From Loxodes magnus (Eukaryota; Ciliophora; Karyorelictea; Loxodida; Loxodidae): a DNA stretch of 64,000 nt. Position numbers and translations under genes: made by a program. The stretch spans positions 1 to 64,000 of the forward strand of contig CAMPDV010000245.1 of NCBI GenBank assembly GCA_946699065.1, in the 5' to 3' direction. Shown here one piece after another: positions 13,901 through 26,194 of the stretch. Position 1 is the first letter of the stretch; every line of letters begins with the position of its first letter. Below the pieces are notes generated by a model. That model was not told the DNA's origin and made no database searches. It saw only the letters and a program-made list of their open reading frames with translations.

Positions 13901-14516
13901 TTAGGATTTTAATGAAGAAGATGAGGGAGTTTAAAAAGTTCAAAGCTTACATTTAACGCATTTAATATACCTGCTTAAAAACTAAAATAGGTAAGGAGGC
14001 TTTAAAATCCTTTTGTTAGAAATGAGACAAAAAATTTTAAATAAAATATATTAAAACAGTCTAAAGGAGAAAATATAAAGAGAGGAGAAGTTCAGCTTGT
14101 AAGAAATTAAATTAATTTTCTTTTTTGAAGAACAAACTGTATCAGAAGTAAAAAACTAATAATCTTAAGATAATGCTTTTGATAGTGCCTTCGAAGAAAG
14201 AGACTGAATCATCACTATGACAATAAATATTGGCAAGATAATAATGAGAATAGCTTACTTTGTTAATTCCTTAAAATATAGTCGAAAAGGAAAATGAAGG
14301 TCTTAAATTTCCTTCAATAAAGAAATAAAAAAATCAGTCTTCAAAGTTCAAAGCTTTGCAAAAGAGTTCTTAAGAAAGCTTTTAACATTTAAAAAGTGAA
14401 TAAAAGGCAAGGAAGTAGAAAAATAAAAATCTCTTAGCGATATTCAAGAAATTTAATTTGACTCATCTGAGGAATTGAAAGATATTACTAAGAGTCAATT
14501 GAGCTGAATAGATTTT
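10990..14516 (+). CDS. Large surface/transmembrane protein: beta-helix repeats, Cys-rich region, multi-TM, charged tail
   Basis: Recognised as the ciliate family of giant membrane proteins with pectin-lyase-like parallel beta-helix repeats. In order: beta-helix strings with the N-x-A-x-x-GGA pattern (FNQARIGGAVYIS at 11.22 kb, NHAENAGAVYFEN at 11.31 kb, LNWAVFQGGTV at 11.39 kb); a KYGPDLASRAF motif at 11.59 kb; a YWR-type motif (RYWRTNYTSANFIEC) near 12.19 kb; a Cys-rich stretch (PCNSCLLGY, KCSRCPDE) at 12.35-12.42 kb; then hydrophobic segments at about 12.42-12.49 and 12.73-12.80 kb, with the family's NYIQLAVL and FSFDCLM strings between them. A YWEFVIFIESF string near 13.13 kb and a charged low-complexity tail follow. 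Trp codons at 12191, in both TM segments and elsewhere are TGA. Frame changes near 11.26, 11.58, 11.9, 12.31 and 12.95 kb mean short introns or decay. Both ends are approximate. Confidence 0.72.
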
Positions 14517-14519
14517 TGA

Positions 14520-15940
14520 TTATGCACAATATTTAATTCAATAATTTAATTAAAAAATAATTATATAATAAAGCATCTTTTAACTAATTTTAATTTTAGA
14601 TAATTAAGCTTTAAGGTTATCTACTTGATTATTATTATAGTTCATATTACTTAATTGATATAAGCAAGATAATATTTGAGATTAATATTAGAAAGGTATT
14701 ATGTTAAGAGAATAATAGAAGCATTTTAATTTTGAAAATTATACATTTCATTAGTATTATATTTCAATAAACGGATGCCTTTCTTTAAACTCTATAAAGA
14801 TCAATAATTTAAGTTAGATAATCCTTTTTATTAATTATTTATTAGAATATTTTTATTTTTGGCTTATATCTTCAATATCTTCTAATCTTTTTCCGTAAGA
14901 TTTTAGAATTTCTTTGTTAAAAGCACGAATGCTTCTTTAATAACTTTCAATGCTCAGGTATAAAAATAATCGCTTTAAGGCTTCTATTTTCATTTTACCT
15001 TTCTGATGAAATTTTTATTTTAGAATGAGGAGTTTTAAAGATTATTATTTGGAAAAACTTAAAAGACTTATTTCACTAGTTTAATAAAGCTAAAAGTAAT
15101 TTGCATTATAAAAGAAGCTCTTATAGCTTAGATTAGATGCAGAAGTTACAATTTGAATATTTTTAAATTAACTAAAAGTTTATACGATTTCTTTAAATCT
15201 AAAATCTCTTCTTTCAGATTATAAATTTAACACTTCCCAATTTAAGTTTTCTTAGCTATTAATACTATTTTACTTTGCTCTTATTCTTTATTTGCTATTC
15301 TAACTAAGAGTAAATTGACTGGTTATAAAAGATTTGTATAACTCTTTAGAAATTATTAATTTATGCTGCTGTTCTATGTCTTAAATAGATATTTAAACTT
15401 AATCTTCATTTAATTTGTTCTATCTTCTAACTGCTAATTTCAATCTTTCTTCTATATACCAGCTTTATATTTATTGTATCTTAGAAATATAGGGTAACTA
15501 GATATTAATAACAAGTAGTCTGTTTCTTTTATATCTTTAATAGTTGAGAGACATTAAATTTCTTGTCCATTTGCTCATACTAGCATTTATAGTTTATATT
15601 TTGATAATAAGATAAAAATGATTTCTCAATATAAGGTATAATCATAACTAGATCTATAACCTTCTATAGCTTAGACTAACTATATAGTAATAAGTATTTT
15701 ACTTAATTAAAGAGACTTTAGTTAATTCTAAAATTAATAAATTCTAATTTTTTAATTAATATAATTAAAATTAAATATATAAATGCTACAACGCTTCAAC
15801 AAACACTTTTATACCATCTAAAAAGGACACAGAAAGTAACAACCCTCATCTCTAACTAACACGTCTTCTTCCTAGAAATAATCTTCTTCTCAAAAACCTA
15901 CAAGAATAATAGACTCAACTAGGAACTTCTAGGCCAACCT
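14520..15940. other. AT-rich stretch upstream of the ORF1 cluster
   Basis: 14.5-15.77 kb is AT-rich with no recognised gene. 15.78-15.94 kb is richer in C and A and is probably the 5' untranslated region of the following ORF1 element. Confidence 0.45.
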
Positions 15941-15945
15941 AAAAG

Positions 15946-16690
15946 ATGGGACAAAAGCGCAAAAAGGCTAACCCGATGACACCAACTGAAGAGGAAGGAC
16001 CTAGAAAGGTACTGGAGACGTAAGAAGCAGCAGCCGTGCAAGAGTTTGCGATGCCATAGTTCCAGGAAGAACAAGCATAAATTTTAGTCGCATTCTCTGA
16101 CCTGAAGGAGGAAGTAAAGAAGCTAAAATTAGAGAAAAGAGCTCTAAAAAATCAAGTTAATGAGCTCAAGGAATGGAAAGAAAGCCTCTGGGAAGTCTAC
16201 GATCGAGAGCAAAATACTTTCTTCAGGGAAATGGGATTGCTGAAGCAGAGAACAACTGTGCTTGAAGAGAACAGCAAGCAGCAACAGTAGTAGGAATTCA
16301 AAGTTAGGACAATTCAAGATCCAATGGATATAGAAGGAGCTACTAATTTACCGAGGAGTCCAGACAAGAAATGAATTAGGAATAAACCAAGATGTTTTGT
16401 ATGCAAACAAACTGGACATAAATATAGACAATGTTAGAAATTGAAATTAATTAAATAATAGTACTGGAATAGAAAATAATAAGAAAAATAATAGTACTAA
16501 TATTAGGATAAGATTAGACGAGAATTCTGTAACTAATTTTATCCGTCAGGAGGTCAAATCTACAAACCGAAGTGGTACATAATCCAAGGCGACTGAAGAA
16601 AGAGTTCTGAAGGGAGCTGGTTCCAGCCAGGTTATCAAACTGGTCCTGTGAACACGAGGTTGAAAGTCCTCCAAGTTCACTAAACTCCAA
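15946..16690 (+). CDS. Non-LTR retroelement ORF1 (gag-like), copy A
   Basis: ORF1 proteins coat retroelement RNA. The ATG at 15946 opens a Lys/Glu-rich coiled-coil region (codons ~45-110), then a PMDIEG string, then a zinc knuckle C-F-V-C-KQTG-H-KYRQ-C (16393-16434, CX2CX4HX4C). A QQYW string with TGG at 16465 follows, then the family's C-terminal motif FYPSGGQIYKPKW (16537-16575). The single frame holds throughout. A TGA at 16372 just before the knuckle must be read as Trp, or the knuckle would be lost. A TGA at 16594 is either Trp or the stop; Gly/Pro/Trp-rich peptide continues after it and resembles copy G, so the end is approximate. No ORF2 follows. Confidence 0.8.
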
Positions 16691-16859
16691 TTTAAACTTT
16701 TTAATTTAGTAATATATATAATTAAAATAATTATAAAGGAACATTGACATTAAAATAGGTTAAATGTAAGAAGTTTACTCATTTTCTGGGATTTGCAACC
16801 CATTTTCAAGTAGTTGATTTTTATCAATGAAAGAACTACTTTACTCTCCAATCTACTCT

Positions 16860-17335
16860 TTTCTACTGTTATAATTACCGATTAAGTGTCAATTTCTTCT
16901 TATATATAATTCTCTAAGGATAGCAGAACATCTTCCTAAAATATTATGATATTTTCTTTTCTAATCAGTATCTCTCTTCTCAATAAGTTCTACCTATTAT
17001 AGAAAAATTAGGACTGTTAATAAAGGTGTTTTTCGCTTCTGCAAGAAATAGCATTTCTTCGAAAATAAACTAAGATAATTTATTGAGTGTGCAGGAGCAT
17101 TATCTTTTTCCAGATCAATTTTATCCTCTATTTCCTTCTTTTATGTTTGTCATTTTTTGATTTTCAATTGCATTTTTGCCAAATTTTCTTATACTTTTTC
17201 ATGCTTATCTCCCAGTTCTGTTAGCTTTTATTGATAAATTTTAGATTGTTTGCTCTTGTTTTGTGATATGCTTTAAATGGGTATAGATCTCACTTTCAGA
17301 CAGATATCTTGACTTTTTCTACTGTTATATTTAGT
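16860..17335 (-). pseudogene. Retroelement ORF1, copy B (decayed)
   Basis: On the minus strand, the segment near 17.3 kb reads EIYTHLKHITKQEQTIQNL, which matches EILSHLKYFTRTEQAIIKL of copy C just to the right. A broken zinc knuckle follows around 17.03 kb (CYF, one extra base, CRSEKHLYQQS): the last Cys is Ser and one nucleotide is inserted. The C-terminal motif FCYPQRIIYKKKLTLNR lies at about 16.88-16.93 kb. Copies B and C are head to head. Frameshifts make this a pseudogene. Confidence 0.62.
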
Positions 17336-17584
17336 CTCTTCATTAACTTATATGAATAAATAGCTTTTTTCTATTTTTATCTTTTTTGCATCAACTTCTT
17401 CTTTATTAATTCAAATGTAAGTTTTAATATTTTTACATATTTATTATGAATATAAATAATTAAAGACTTAAGCTTTGAAAAGTTAATTATAGATATTAAG
17501 AAAACAGATGTTAACAACTTCTTAAAAAAATTAGGACCAGGGAAAGGGTACCTAAAAGGTTGCCCATAAATCAAAAGTTCCATC

Positions 17585-18330
17585 ACTGAAGATAACCTAG
17601 AAAATAGGCTAAAAATATTATAAACTTGGGAGACTCAACTTTACCACAGAGCAGTAAATAAGCTATGGTTAGCTGATAAAAATGGAACTGGACCTTCAGA
17701 AAAAATTCAACAAATAAAGAGAGACAATAAGAGATTTTTGGAAAACTTGAAATAGGAGAGGAGAAAGAATAGAGATTCATGACTTAAGAAAGAGATCTTA
17801 AGTCATCTGAAATATTTCACAAGAACAGAACAAGCAATCATAAAACTAGCAATAGAAGTAGAAATAATTGAGCAAAAATATAGAAAAAATATAATAAATC
17901 AACAAAAATTGGAGCGTTAAATGAAAATAAAGGAATAATAAAATAAACCAATGATAATCGAAGGTTAAAAAACTGCAGGTTTAAACCTAAACGAGAAATG
18001 AAAAGACATTACTACCGTAACTCTAAACGCGAATATAGAAAAGAAGCTAGAAATTTTATAGCTTTAAATAAGAGTTCTGAAACTACTAGAAGAAGTTGGA
18101 GAACAAAAAGAAAAGAAATCATCAGATAAAACTAAAAAGAGAAATATATAAGACAACAAACTCGGTAAAATATACAAGAAAATAGGTACCAAGCACTATC
18201 TAGGCAAAAGATGCTTCAAGGATAAAATACATATCAAGGAGAAGAGTTTGAGAGATTTTCAAACTTTAGAATTTAGCCTCTAGGGCAATCCAGAGGTTGC
18301 GGATAAGAGATTAAAATACCATCAAAAAAT
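17585..18330 (+). CDS. Retroelement ORF1-like protein, copy C
   Basis: A single frame (Asn-Leu-Glu-Asn... then KILQTWETQLYHRAVNKLW) runs from about 17585 to at least 18330. It reads through TGAs at 17780 and 17999 as Trp. It is rich in Gln/Lys/Glu, with a HLKYFTRTEQAIIKLAIEVE helix shared with copy B. A KIGTKHYLGKRCF string near 18.19 kb could be a degraded CCHC knuckle, but two Cys are missing. No clean start codon is visible, so the 5' end is a guess. ORF1 membership rests on similarity to copy B. Confidence 0.5.
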
Positions 18331-18339
18331 CCAAGATTT

Positions 18340-20635
18340 AAATTTTTTACTTATATTAATAAGATAAACCAATTTTATATTTGCTTTAATTAAATTTTTC
18401 TTTATGATTTTTATATCCAAATTTTAATTTTAATTTTAAAGTTAAAAATTCAAATAGTAAAGAAAAAAAATTCTATAATTTAAAAATAATTGAAAAATAG
18501 AAAGTATAAATACTATTAAAAATATATAAGTGAAGCAAGTAGAAATTAAAGAAAGTATAAGATTAAAGAAATACAAAAAATTAAAACTTAAAAAGAAAAA
18601 AATAAAAATATTTCAATATAAAAAATATTAAAAATAAGTTTTAAGTGAAAAAACGTTTAATTTAATTAAAAAAAAAGTTTACTTTCAATTATAAAAATTT
18701 AACAAAATTATTGAAAGAAAACTAAAATAAAATAAAATCTAAATAAAATTAAGATAAAATATTTTAAATCATAAAAATATTAACATCTTTTTTCGATCAG
18801 ATTTTTATTTAATAAGAACATTTTTGAAAAATTAATTGGCCTATTCATAAAAGAATTAAAAATAATTAAAAGTATTAAATAATATTAGAAAAATACGTTT
18901 ATAATAAAGTGAATTTATATATATTTCTTCTTTGGATTTTTCATTAAATTGAAAAAAAACAATGGTATATATTTTGTTATTTTTTCAATAAAATACTTAA
19001 AACTAAAGTTTTGAGATATGAAAATGCAAAATAAGAATATTAAATTATTTGGAAATTATTCTAAAGTGATTTAATTAGATTTATGTATATATGTAACCAT
19101 TAATCACAGTAAATAAGATTAATTAACCTTAAGAAAAAAATGGATTATTTACAAAAACAAAATAGAATGATATGAAAGAAATAGATGACGGGCAGGTGTA
19201 TTTTGATTATTAAACTTTCCCATTCTCTTAAACTATAGTTATTAAACACTTATTCATTAGCAGCTAATATTTAATATTCTTAGTTTTCCATAAATTAATA
19301 GGAACATTATACTTTACTAAGTACTTGTTAAGGAAAATCTAATTGTAAGCATTGATTACTCTTTTATTATGCATTATTATTAAAAGAGACATAAAATATT
19401 ATAAAGGTAGCATATATCTATGACAGTAAATACTTATATATTAAATATAAGCATTTTAAATAAAATATAGCAAAGCATATAAATGAGACATAGAGAATTA
19501 ATAACTAAATTAGTTTCTGTCTAAACAATAAAAGAATACTAACTTCTATTTTTAGATTTATTGTCTCATAAATAAAAGAAACTTTGATAATCTGCTATTA
19601 ATATAAAAAACTAAAAGCAATACTTAATATAAACTTTATAACTAATTTAGGAATTAAATATATATATAAATTTAGTATTCTTAGTAAAATATCATTACTA
19701 CAATATACAGTTACTTAATCATATTATATTATTACTATTACTTAAATTTAATTAATTAAAATAGAATATGTTTATTTAAAGCATTATAAGATAAATAAAC
19801 AAAATTAGAAAATAAGAAAGTTTAAAATAAAATTATTATAAAAGCTTACTAAATGTAACCCCTAACATTTAGTATTCAAAGAAGAAAAAGTTTTAAGTAT
19901 GCGACTACATTAAAATAAAATTGAAGAAAGTAACACAAGAACAATAAATTAGGAATCAAATTAAAATAATTTAATTATTTGAAGAATGGATCAAAGGCTT
20001 ACAAAATTAAAAAAAGATAGAAAGAAAATAGAAATATAGCAATTAAAAATTTATTTTGTAAATACTATAATTTATTAAATTAATTATATCTCTTCTGACT
20101 ACTTAAAAGTAGATTTAGCAGCTATTCTTGGATAATAAATCCCAATAAAACTAAATAAATGAAGACTCTATGGATATTAAGAAAGAGTAAAAGTTAGTTT
20201 ACATTTATAATTAGAGACTTATATTAAGATGTTGATTCTGTAAAAGGTTAGTAAATGTGGCAAAACAGTGCTGATAAATTAAAAATTTAAATAATAGATA
20301 AAAAAAGACTAGGGAGCAAACTGTGTTAAATATCGCTCACGAGAAAGTTAAATTTAAAGAAGAAAATTTCATTATGAAATAGTATTACATGAATCAAAAA
20401 GGAAAGCAAATAAGATACAAATTAAGAAAAAGATAAAAAGAGTTACAAGGAGAATATTCTTAAAAAGAGCTAGAAGAGAACTGAGCTGAAAAGAAAGAAT
20501 AAAAAAATCTATCAACAATTTAGGAATTAACAAGATATATTTCATTAAAAACTGATTAATAAAACTTTTATATTTTTATTAATTAATGAAATTTAACCTC
20601 TCATTTTATGCTAAAAAGCTGAGAGGGATCTGTCT
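18340..20635. other. Extremely AT-rich stretch
   Basis: About 2.3 kb, mostly A/T homopolymer-like runs. No gene, RNA or long repeat seen. Confidence 0.55.
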
Positions 20636-20639
20636 AAAT

Positions 20640-21360
20640 TATTGCTAAAGGCAAAGCTCCTCTTGGAGTTGCCAGTTTCTTGAATATATTTTCCCTGTAG
20701 AATTATCCATTCGAGTAATATATCTTGGCTAGTCTCTTCCATAATTCTCTTGATTTTTTGCTTTGAACTTTTGAACTCTAAACATTGTCTTATTAGGTGA
20801 TTCGTCTACATACAGTAATAATATTTTTTGAGCACTTTTTTTTGTCTTGGCTGTTGTTCTTTAGGTTTTTTCCACAGCAAGGACGGAGAGTATTGCGATA
20901 GGTTCCACTTCCATCTTATCCAGCTGAATCTAAGGTCGAAGTTGGAGTTGAGGTTGGAAATTAGCTGTCACTCCAGGAAACTCCACTTAGGATCCTTTCA
21001 TCTTGGTGATCTCTTCCTTGAGGTAATAGATAACAGTTTCATTTCTTGGAACTCTAATGGTTATTGCGAAACTTATTCAAGTCTCTCCCGCATTTGTGAA
21101 TTCTCAAACCTTAGAGCTCCCAATAAGTTACATAGTTTTTCGACGTTGTAAGGGACATCCATTTCTTCAAAATCAACTTAGTAATAATATTCCTCTTGTG
21201 CCTTGAAAGGTCTGATTCTTTAAGGTGATTAGGTTTGGTTAATTTCTATTTCTTCAGGACTTTGTTTTAGGTTAGTCCTGCTTCATAGTTGTGTTTCAAA
21301 CTTGTGCGGGGAGTTACTTAATGAGTCCCACCGACTCTTGGCTTCTTTAACTCCTGGCAT
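20640..21360 (-). pseudogene. Retroelement ORF1, copy D
   Basis: The ATG at 21360 (minus) starts MPGVKEAKSRWDSLSNSPHK. The frame continues through an acidic YYYQVDFEEMDVPYNVEK string and a coiled coil (LGALRFENSQMRERLEQV). After a frame change, a DKMEVEP string precedes a zinc knuckle that keeps C-MQTN-H-LIRQ-C but has Tyr for the first Cys. The C-terminal motif KIYYSNGQFYRENIFKKL lies at about 20.68-20.74 kb. At least two frame changes suggest decay, although short introns are not excluded. The base composition is richer in G+C than the flanks, as in other copies. Confidence 0.68.
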
Positions 21361-21419
21361 CTCGAAAGTCTTTTCTTATTCCAGCCATTTTTAACTGTAT
21401 ATTATTATTAATAAAACTT

Positions 21420-22045
21420 AACTAAAACTTTGATGATTCTATTAAAGGGGAAATTCTATAATTTATTATAATTATAATTTATTAAATATTATATCAAGAA
21501 TTACTTTACAATTAATAGCAAAAGTATGCTTATCAAGAAATAAAAGTTAAATAAATAGTATTTCCTAATCTTAAATAATACTAAATTAAAAAACATAAAA
21601 AATAAAAAAGGAAAATTCTTTAGCAAATAGATCAATTATAATATTTATTCTAGCATACATTTTAATAAATTTAGAAAAAAGATTAAATAAATTGAAAATG
21701 ATGAATGATATTAATTAGTATAAATATAGATAAAGTAACTGATTAATTAAAATTTTATTACCTCTGCATACATAATAAATCCAAATTATTTAAATAATAA
21801 AACTTCTTAATTCATTAAGAACAAAAATCTTCCTTAACTTAACTTAGCACCTTAATGATTCTTGATTTTTAATTTTTTGATTAGTTTAAACTATAACAAA
21901 TATTGATTAATTTTAGATAAATTTATAGATAAATATTATATATTTTTAATTAAACTTATATTGCTTGCTGAACAAAAAATTAGCAATTTAGCATATTATT
22001 TTAAAAAACTTGTAAAATGTATTAATAATAATAATAATATACTTA
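21420..22045. other. AT-rich spacer
   Basis: Separates ORF1 copies D and E. Nothing recognised. Confidence 0.5.
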
Positions 22046-22049
22046 AAGT

Positions 22050-22835
22050 TAGTAGAGTTTTGCATTCTCTGGAATTGCAACCAGTTCCTGCGGACAGTTT
22101 TTTTAACGTGGGTGTGATCCACGACCTTTTTATTAAGTGGAAGGTTACCACTGTAACCGTTCAAGTGGTCTTGCAAAAAGCTTTTATTTGTAGATCCCTG
22201 TTGGAGTTATTCATAGTTTATTGAGTTATCTCCATGTTCTTTTCTGCTCTTATTCGTTTATTTTCTTTCATTATCAACAGTTTTTTAAAATATGTTGATT
22301 TGATTTGCAACATCAACAAAGTTTGTATTATTGTCTTTATTTCGTTCTTTTTTATGATAATTTATTTTCTATATTTTCTAATCTTTTAATGAAACTTGTA
22401 GCAATCATTTCTTTTTCTGGATTAAATTCTGTTTTTAATTCTATTGATATTTTTTCTATTTCCATTTTTGTGTCGTATTTAAAATTTTATTATGATTAAG
22501 ATCAGAGTTATTCTTCCGTTATTAATTTGCTACAAATAAGTTATCTTCTAAGTATTAGTAATTCGTTGTTCTAATCTTCTATGTTACTCATTAGTTCCCG
22601 TATTTTTTCGCCTAAGTTGTAAGTTGTTTCTTCATAATTTGAGATTACTTTTTACATTTGGTCTAATTAAATTTAAAGTTTTTGATTAGTTTCGTTTTTA
22701 GGTTAACTTATCTCTATTTATCCTACCATAACTTTACCTTCTGAAGAAGAGCTTGACTCCTCCTATTGTTATTATTTTTTCTAAATTTCTTTTGCCGCTT
22801 TTCTCTTTAGGTTTCTAAGTTAATTTTTTGAGAGT
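22050..22835 (-). pseudogene. Retroelement ORF1, copy E
   Basis: On the minus strand, a Gln/Ser/Glu-rich region leads into a long coiled coil (NYEETTYNLGEKIRELM, then SNIEDQNNELLILRRQL). After a frame change, a helix (FIKRLENIENKL) leads to a zinc knuckle C-TGA-C-C-KSNQ-H-ILKN-C at 22277-22318. It is complete if TGA is Trp, an aromatic residue as in the other knuckles. The C-terminal motif TPTGIYKQKLFARP lies near 22.16-22.2 kb and matches TPEGRLYQKKIFQP of copy J. It lies about 220 bp from copy F, in the same orientation. Confidence 0.7.
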
Positions 22836-23061
22836 CGAAGAGATTAATCCATATTTTTTATACCTGTTCTTAAAATGTATTAATAATGAGATTTTCTTAA
22901 TAATAATAATAATAGATGGAGAAAAGTCAAGAAATATTTTTTCCGGTATTTCAACCTCTTATCGATTAACGTCTTTTCCTACTAAAGACGAGAGGGTTTT
23001 GCTGGTATTCCGGATAGGCCATCAAAATCAGGAGGATTAGGATCTTCTTAGAATAGGTTTC

Positions 23062-23849
23062 TCATTCAAACTTATGTTTTTTGATTCTGTCTTGACGACT
23101 TTTTTTATAGAATCTCCCCTAAAGTGTGAAATATATCTTATTGCTTTAGCATCTTTGCCTTCTTTTCCGTTACTCTTGCTAGCAGAGTCTAGCCCAATAT
23201 TATTTCTACCTTCTTTGAAATTTCGGACAATTGAGATAAAAGTACTCAATTGAGCAACATTTGTAGCATTTGTTTTTCTTCTTAGTCTGAGTCTTTTGAA
23301 CTGGGGAGTTGAGTTTCAGATTTTCGGAGCGATGAGAGTTTTCCAGCTCCATCAGGTCTATTTCAACTATGGAAGTTTAAGGAAGAGATTGCTACTTTGG
23401 CTTCGTTGCCGTTTCGTGCACCATATCCATTTTTTTTGTTCGGAAATAGTTTGCAAGGCTGTCGCCAACTCTATCTTCAGAGTTGCAAGCTCATCTTGAA
23501 GTAACTGGATCTCCCGTTCAAATAGAAGCTCTATTCTTGCGGAATTTTGCATGTTTTTACCTAATAATTGCTTTTTCATATTTTTTTCCACCTTGAGATT
23601 CTGCACCATTTCTGTTAACTTTAGACTATTAGCTAGTTTTTCTCTCGTGATTGTGGGATCTATAATTGACTTAACGATTTTTATTATATTAGATTATTTT
23701 TTTGACTTTTTGCGGTTGGGGAAGTATCTAGCTAGGTGTAAGGGTTCTTTATTGAAAGGTCTGAAAATTTCTTGCTACTAGAGTTGGGCTATAGCTTGTT
23801 AGGCTCCTTCAATTTTTTTCTCCTTCTTAGGAGAGTTTTTGTGTGTCAT
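23062..23849 (-). CDS. Retroelement ORF1, copy F (with -1 shift at A8)
   Basis: The ATG at 23849 (minus) opens a Lys/Gln-rich N-terminus. A long coiled coil follows, including RIELLFEREIQLLQDELATL. At an A8 run (T8 at 23430-23437) the coding frame moves by -1 into MDMVHETATKPKQ, then EIDLMELENS, and a zinc knuckle C-YK-C-CSIE-Y-FYLN-C whose His has become Tyr. A KQYW string with TGG at 23196-23194 and the C-terminal motif KIYFTLQGRFYKKS follow. The last TGA is at 23064-23062. Apart from the A8 shift, both frames are clean. The shift is either a one-base indel or slippage. Confidence 0.78.
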
Positions 23850-23879
23850 TCTTTATCCTTCCATTTTTTCTATTCAAAT

Positions 23880-26190
23880 AATGATAATAATATTAATATT
23901 AATTTTAATTATATTTGCTAGTCTTAGTTTTTATCTTAAAAATTTATGAATATTTTAGTTTTAAATTATTTTTACTGTATCATGAATCTTTCAATACAAT
24001 ATAAATGGTTCTAATTAAATTTATTTTTATCAATAAGTTTTTTTAGTTATTATTAATAAATATTATAGATTTACTATTTAAAATGGAATTAATTTCCAAA
24101 TATTTCTACTAGAAAACTTTAAAATTATAAAATCTATTTTTCAAATTATCTTTAAAGTGTGTTTTCTTATTCGTCTTTTGTAAAAAAAGAATATTATTCC
24201 TATAAAGAGAAATTAAACTTTATGAAATTTTGAACTATATTTTAATGTTTACAATTCGGTAAAAAAGAAAATCCAAATTATTAAAAAATTAATTGGTATA
24301 ATCTTCACTTTGATGTATTTTATTCTTAATTTTAAGATTAAAATTCTTTTAAATTATATTAAGTGTATAGATCTTTTTTTAAAGTTAATTTAACAAAAAT
24401 GAGAAGTTAAAATTCTTATTAGTCAAAATTTTAGAAGTTACAAAATTTATTGAAATGCTATTTATCATCAACTGCTAATAAAAAGATATATTTAAAATAC
24501 CGTTTTAACTACAATTTTTTCTCGATGATGAACTTTAAAAAGTTTCTTCGTTCTTAAACTTCATAGAAAATTCCTTAATAATGAAGCTATAAAAGAAATA
24601 AGTCATAAAGCTAAGAATTTGAAATGTCATTCTTCCAATTGCTGAATTATTACTTACTCTAAGTTCGCTATTTAACTTTTTTATATTTGATTGAAAACTT
24701 CAAAAAGATATTTAGAAAATTATTTTATTTTATTTAAATGCATTGAAAATTATTTTTAATTTTTAATCCTTTAATAAATTTAATATTTATTTAATAGTAA
24801 CTAATATAGTAAAGTTTCGATTTAATTCGAAGTTGTAATAATAAAAATAATAAACTATAAGTTTTCAATTTATATTTTTGTATACTTTTAAAATAATTAT
24901 AAAATGCTTTTTATTATAAATATCAAAAAAATTTTTTATGATTTTGACATTTTTTAACTCCGTGTCCATAAATCTTTATTGCTTGAATTTTATTAAAAAA
25001 ATCTTATCTTTTTTTTCCAAAATTTAAGGGTTTGCCTAGTTCTTTTTATAATTAATTTCAGTCGTATATATTCCTTTTTTTCTATTGTCTTTTTAGGCCA
25101 TTACATTAAAGCTTTTTATTTTCCTTATACTTTTTTCAAATTATTTTATATTTTGATTACTTTTTTAATCTAATTTTTTAAGGATAAAAAATTATATAAT
25201 TTTATGTATAGATTTTTCATCAAAAGTCCTAAATGAATTTTTTCTTTCTTTTATTCTTATAATTAAATGTTTTCTATTTGCTTTCACCTATATATTTTAC
25301 CTTGACTGTAAAATAATAAGTTATTCCTTTTACAGCTTAACTATCTGGCTTATTTGTACATTTTGATATTCTTTTTCCTTAAACTAGATTTTAGATTGGT
25401 TAGTCTGGCTTTATTGCTAATTTCATGATTTATTCAATCACATTTTTAAGTTATAAATCTTGAGTCTGTTTCTTCCTATTTGCAAGATATTTCATAATTA
25501 TGTCTTATTGACCTACTTATAGTTCTAGCTAATATTTTCTTACTTTTGTCGAATTAATAGTTTCAAAAAGCTACGATAAAATTAAAGAAAATAGAATTAG
25601 TATAGAAGAAAGCAAAGAATAATATTGTGGCACTTGAATTAGATATCTAAATTAAATTAGAGAATTTAACTTTTTTATCCTTGGCATTTTTTAATCCTTT
25701 TATACAAAACGTTATATCTTAAAGAATAACAGTAATTTAAATATTAAAATTTGACAGAAAGTTAGTTCTTTAATGATCATATAATGTTTATTTTAATTTA
25801 ATATATATTTTTATTAATTTTTAAATAAATTTACTATATTGCAGTTTAATTTATTTTTACTTAAGTTCTTTAGTTATATATACAAATATTTTAATTACTC
25901 TCAACCTTAAATTATCTTTAATTTTATTTTTTTAAGTTTGAGTTATATTATATAATTATAGTCTGACTTTATAATTTTTAATTAAATTTAAAATATTTGC
26001 ATATAAATTTATTTATTATTTATATAATTTAATTGCTAATTTATTTCCTTATTCATATATTTATTATCTTATTTTTCTTTTTTAATCTAATTTACATATT
26101 TTTTACTATATATTATCTCTTTTTCTACTTTTAACTAATTTTTATTATAAAATAGCTTATTTCCATTTTTAATTTAGGTTAATTAAAATA
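23880..26190. other. Extremely AT-rich stretch
   Basis: About 2.3 kb of T-rich, then A/T-rich sequence with no motif or repeat recognised. It ends abruptly where ORF2 coding sequence begins, near 26.19 kb. Confidence 0.55.
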
Positions 26191-26194
26191 AACT

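Noticed and set aside
18180-18240. Zinc knuckle in ORF1 copy C
   Set aside because: Only a His and one Cys remain at wrong spacing, so it is not claimed as a knuckle.
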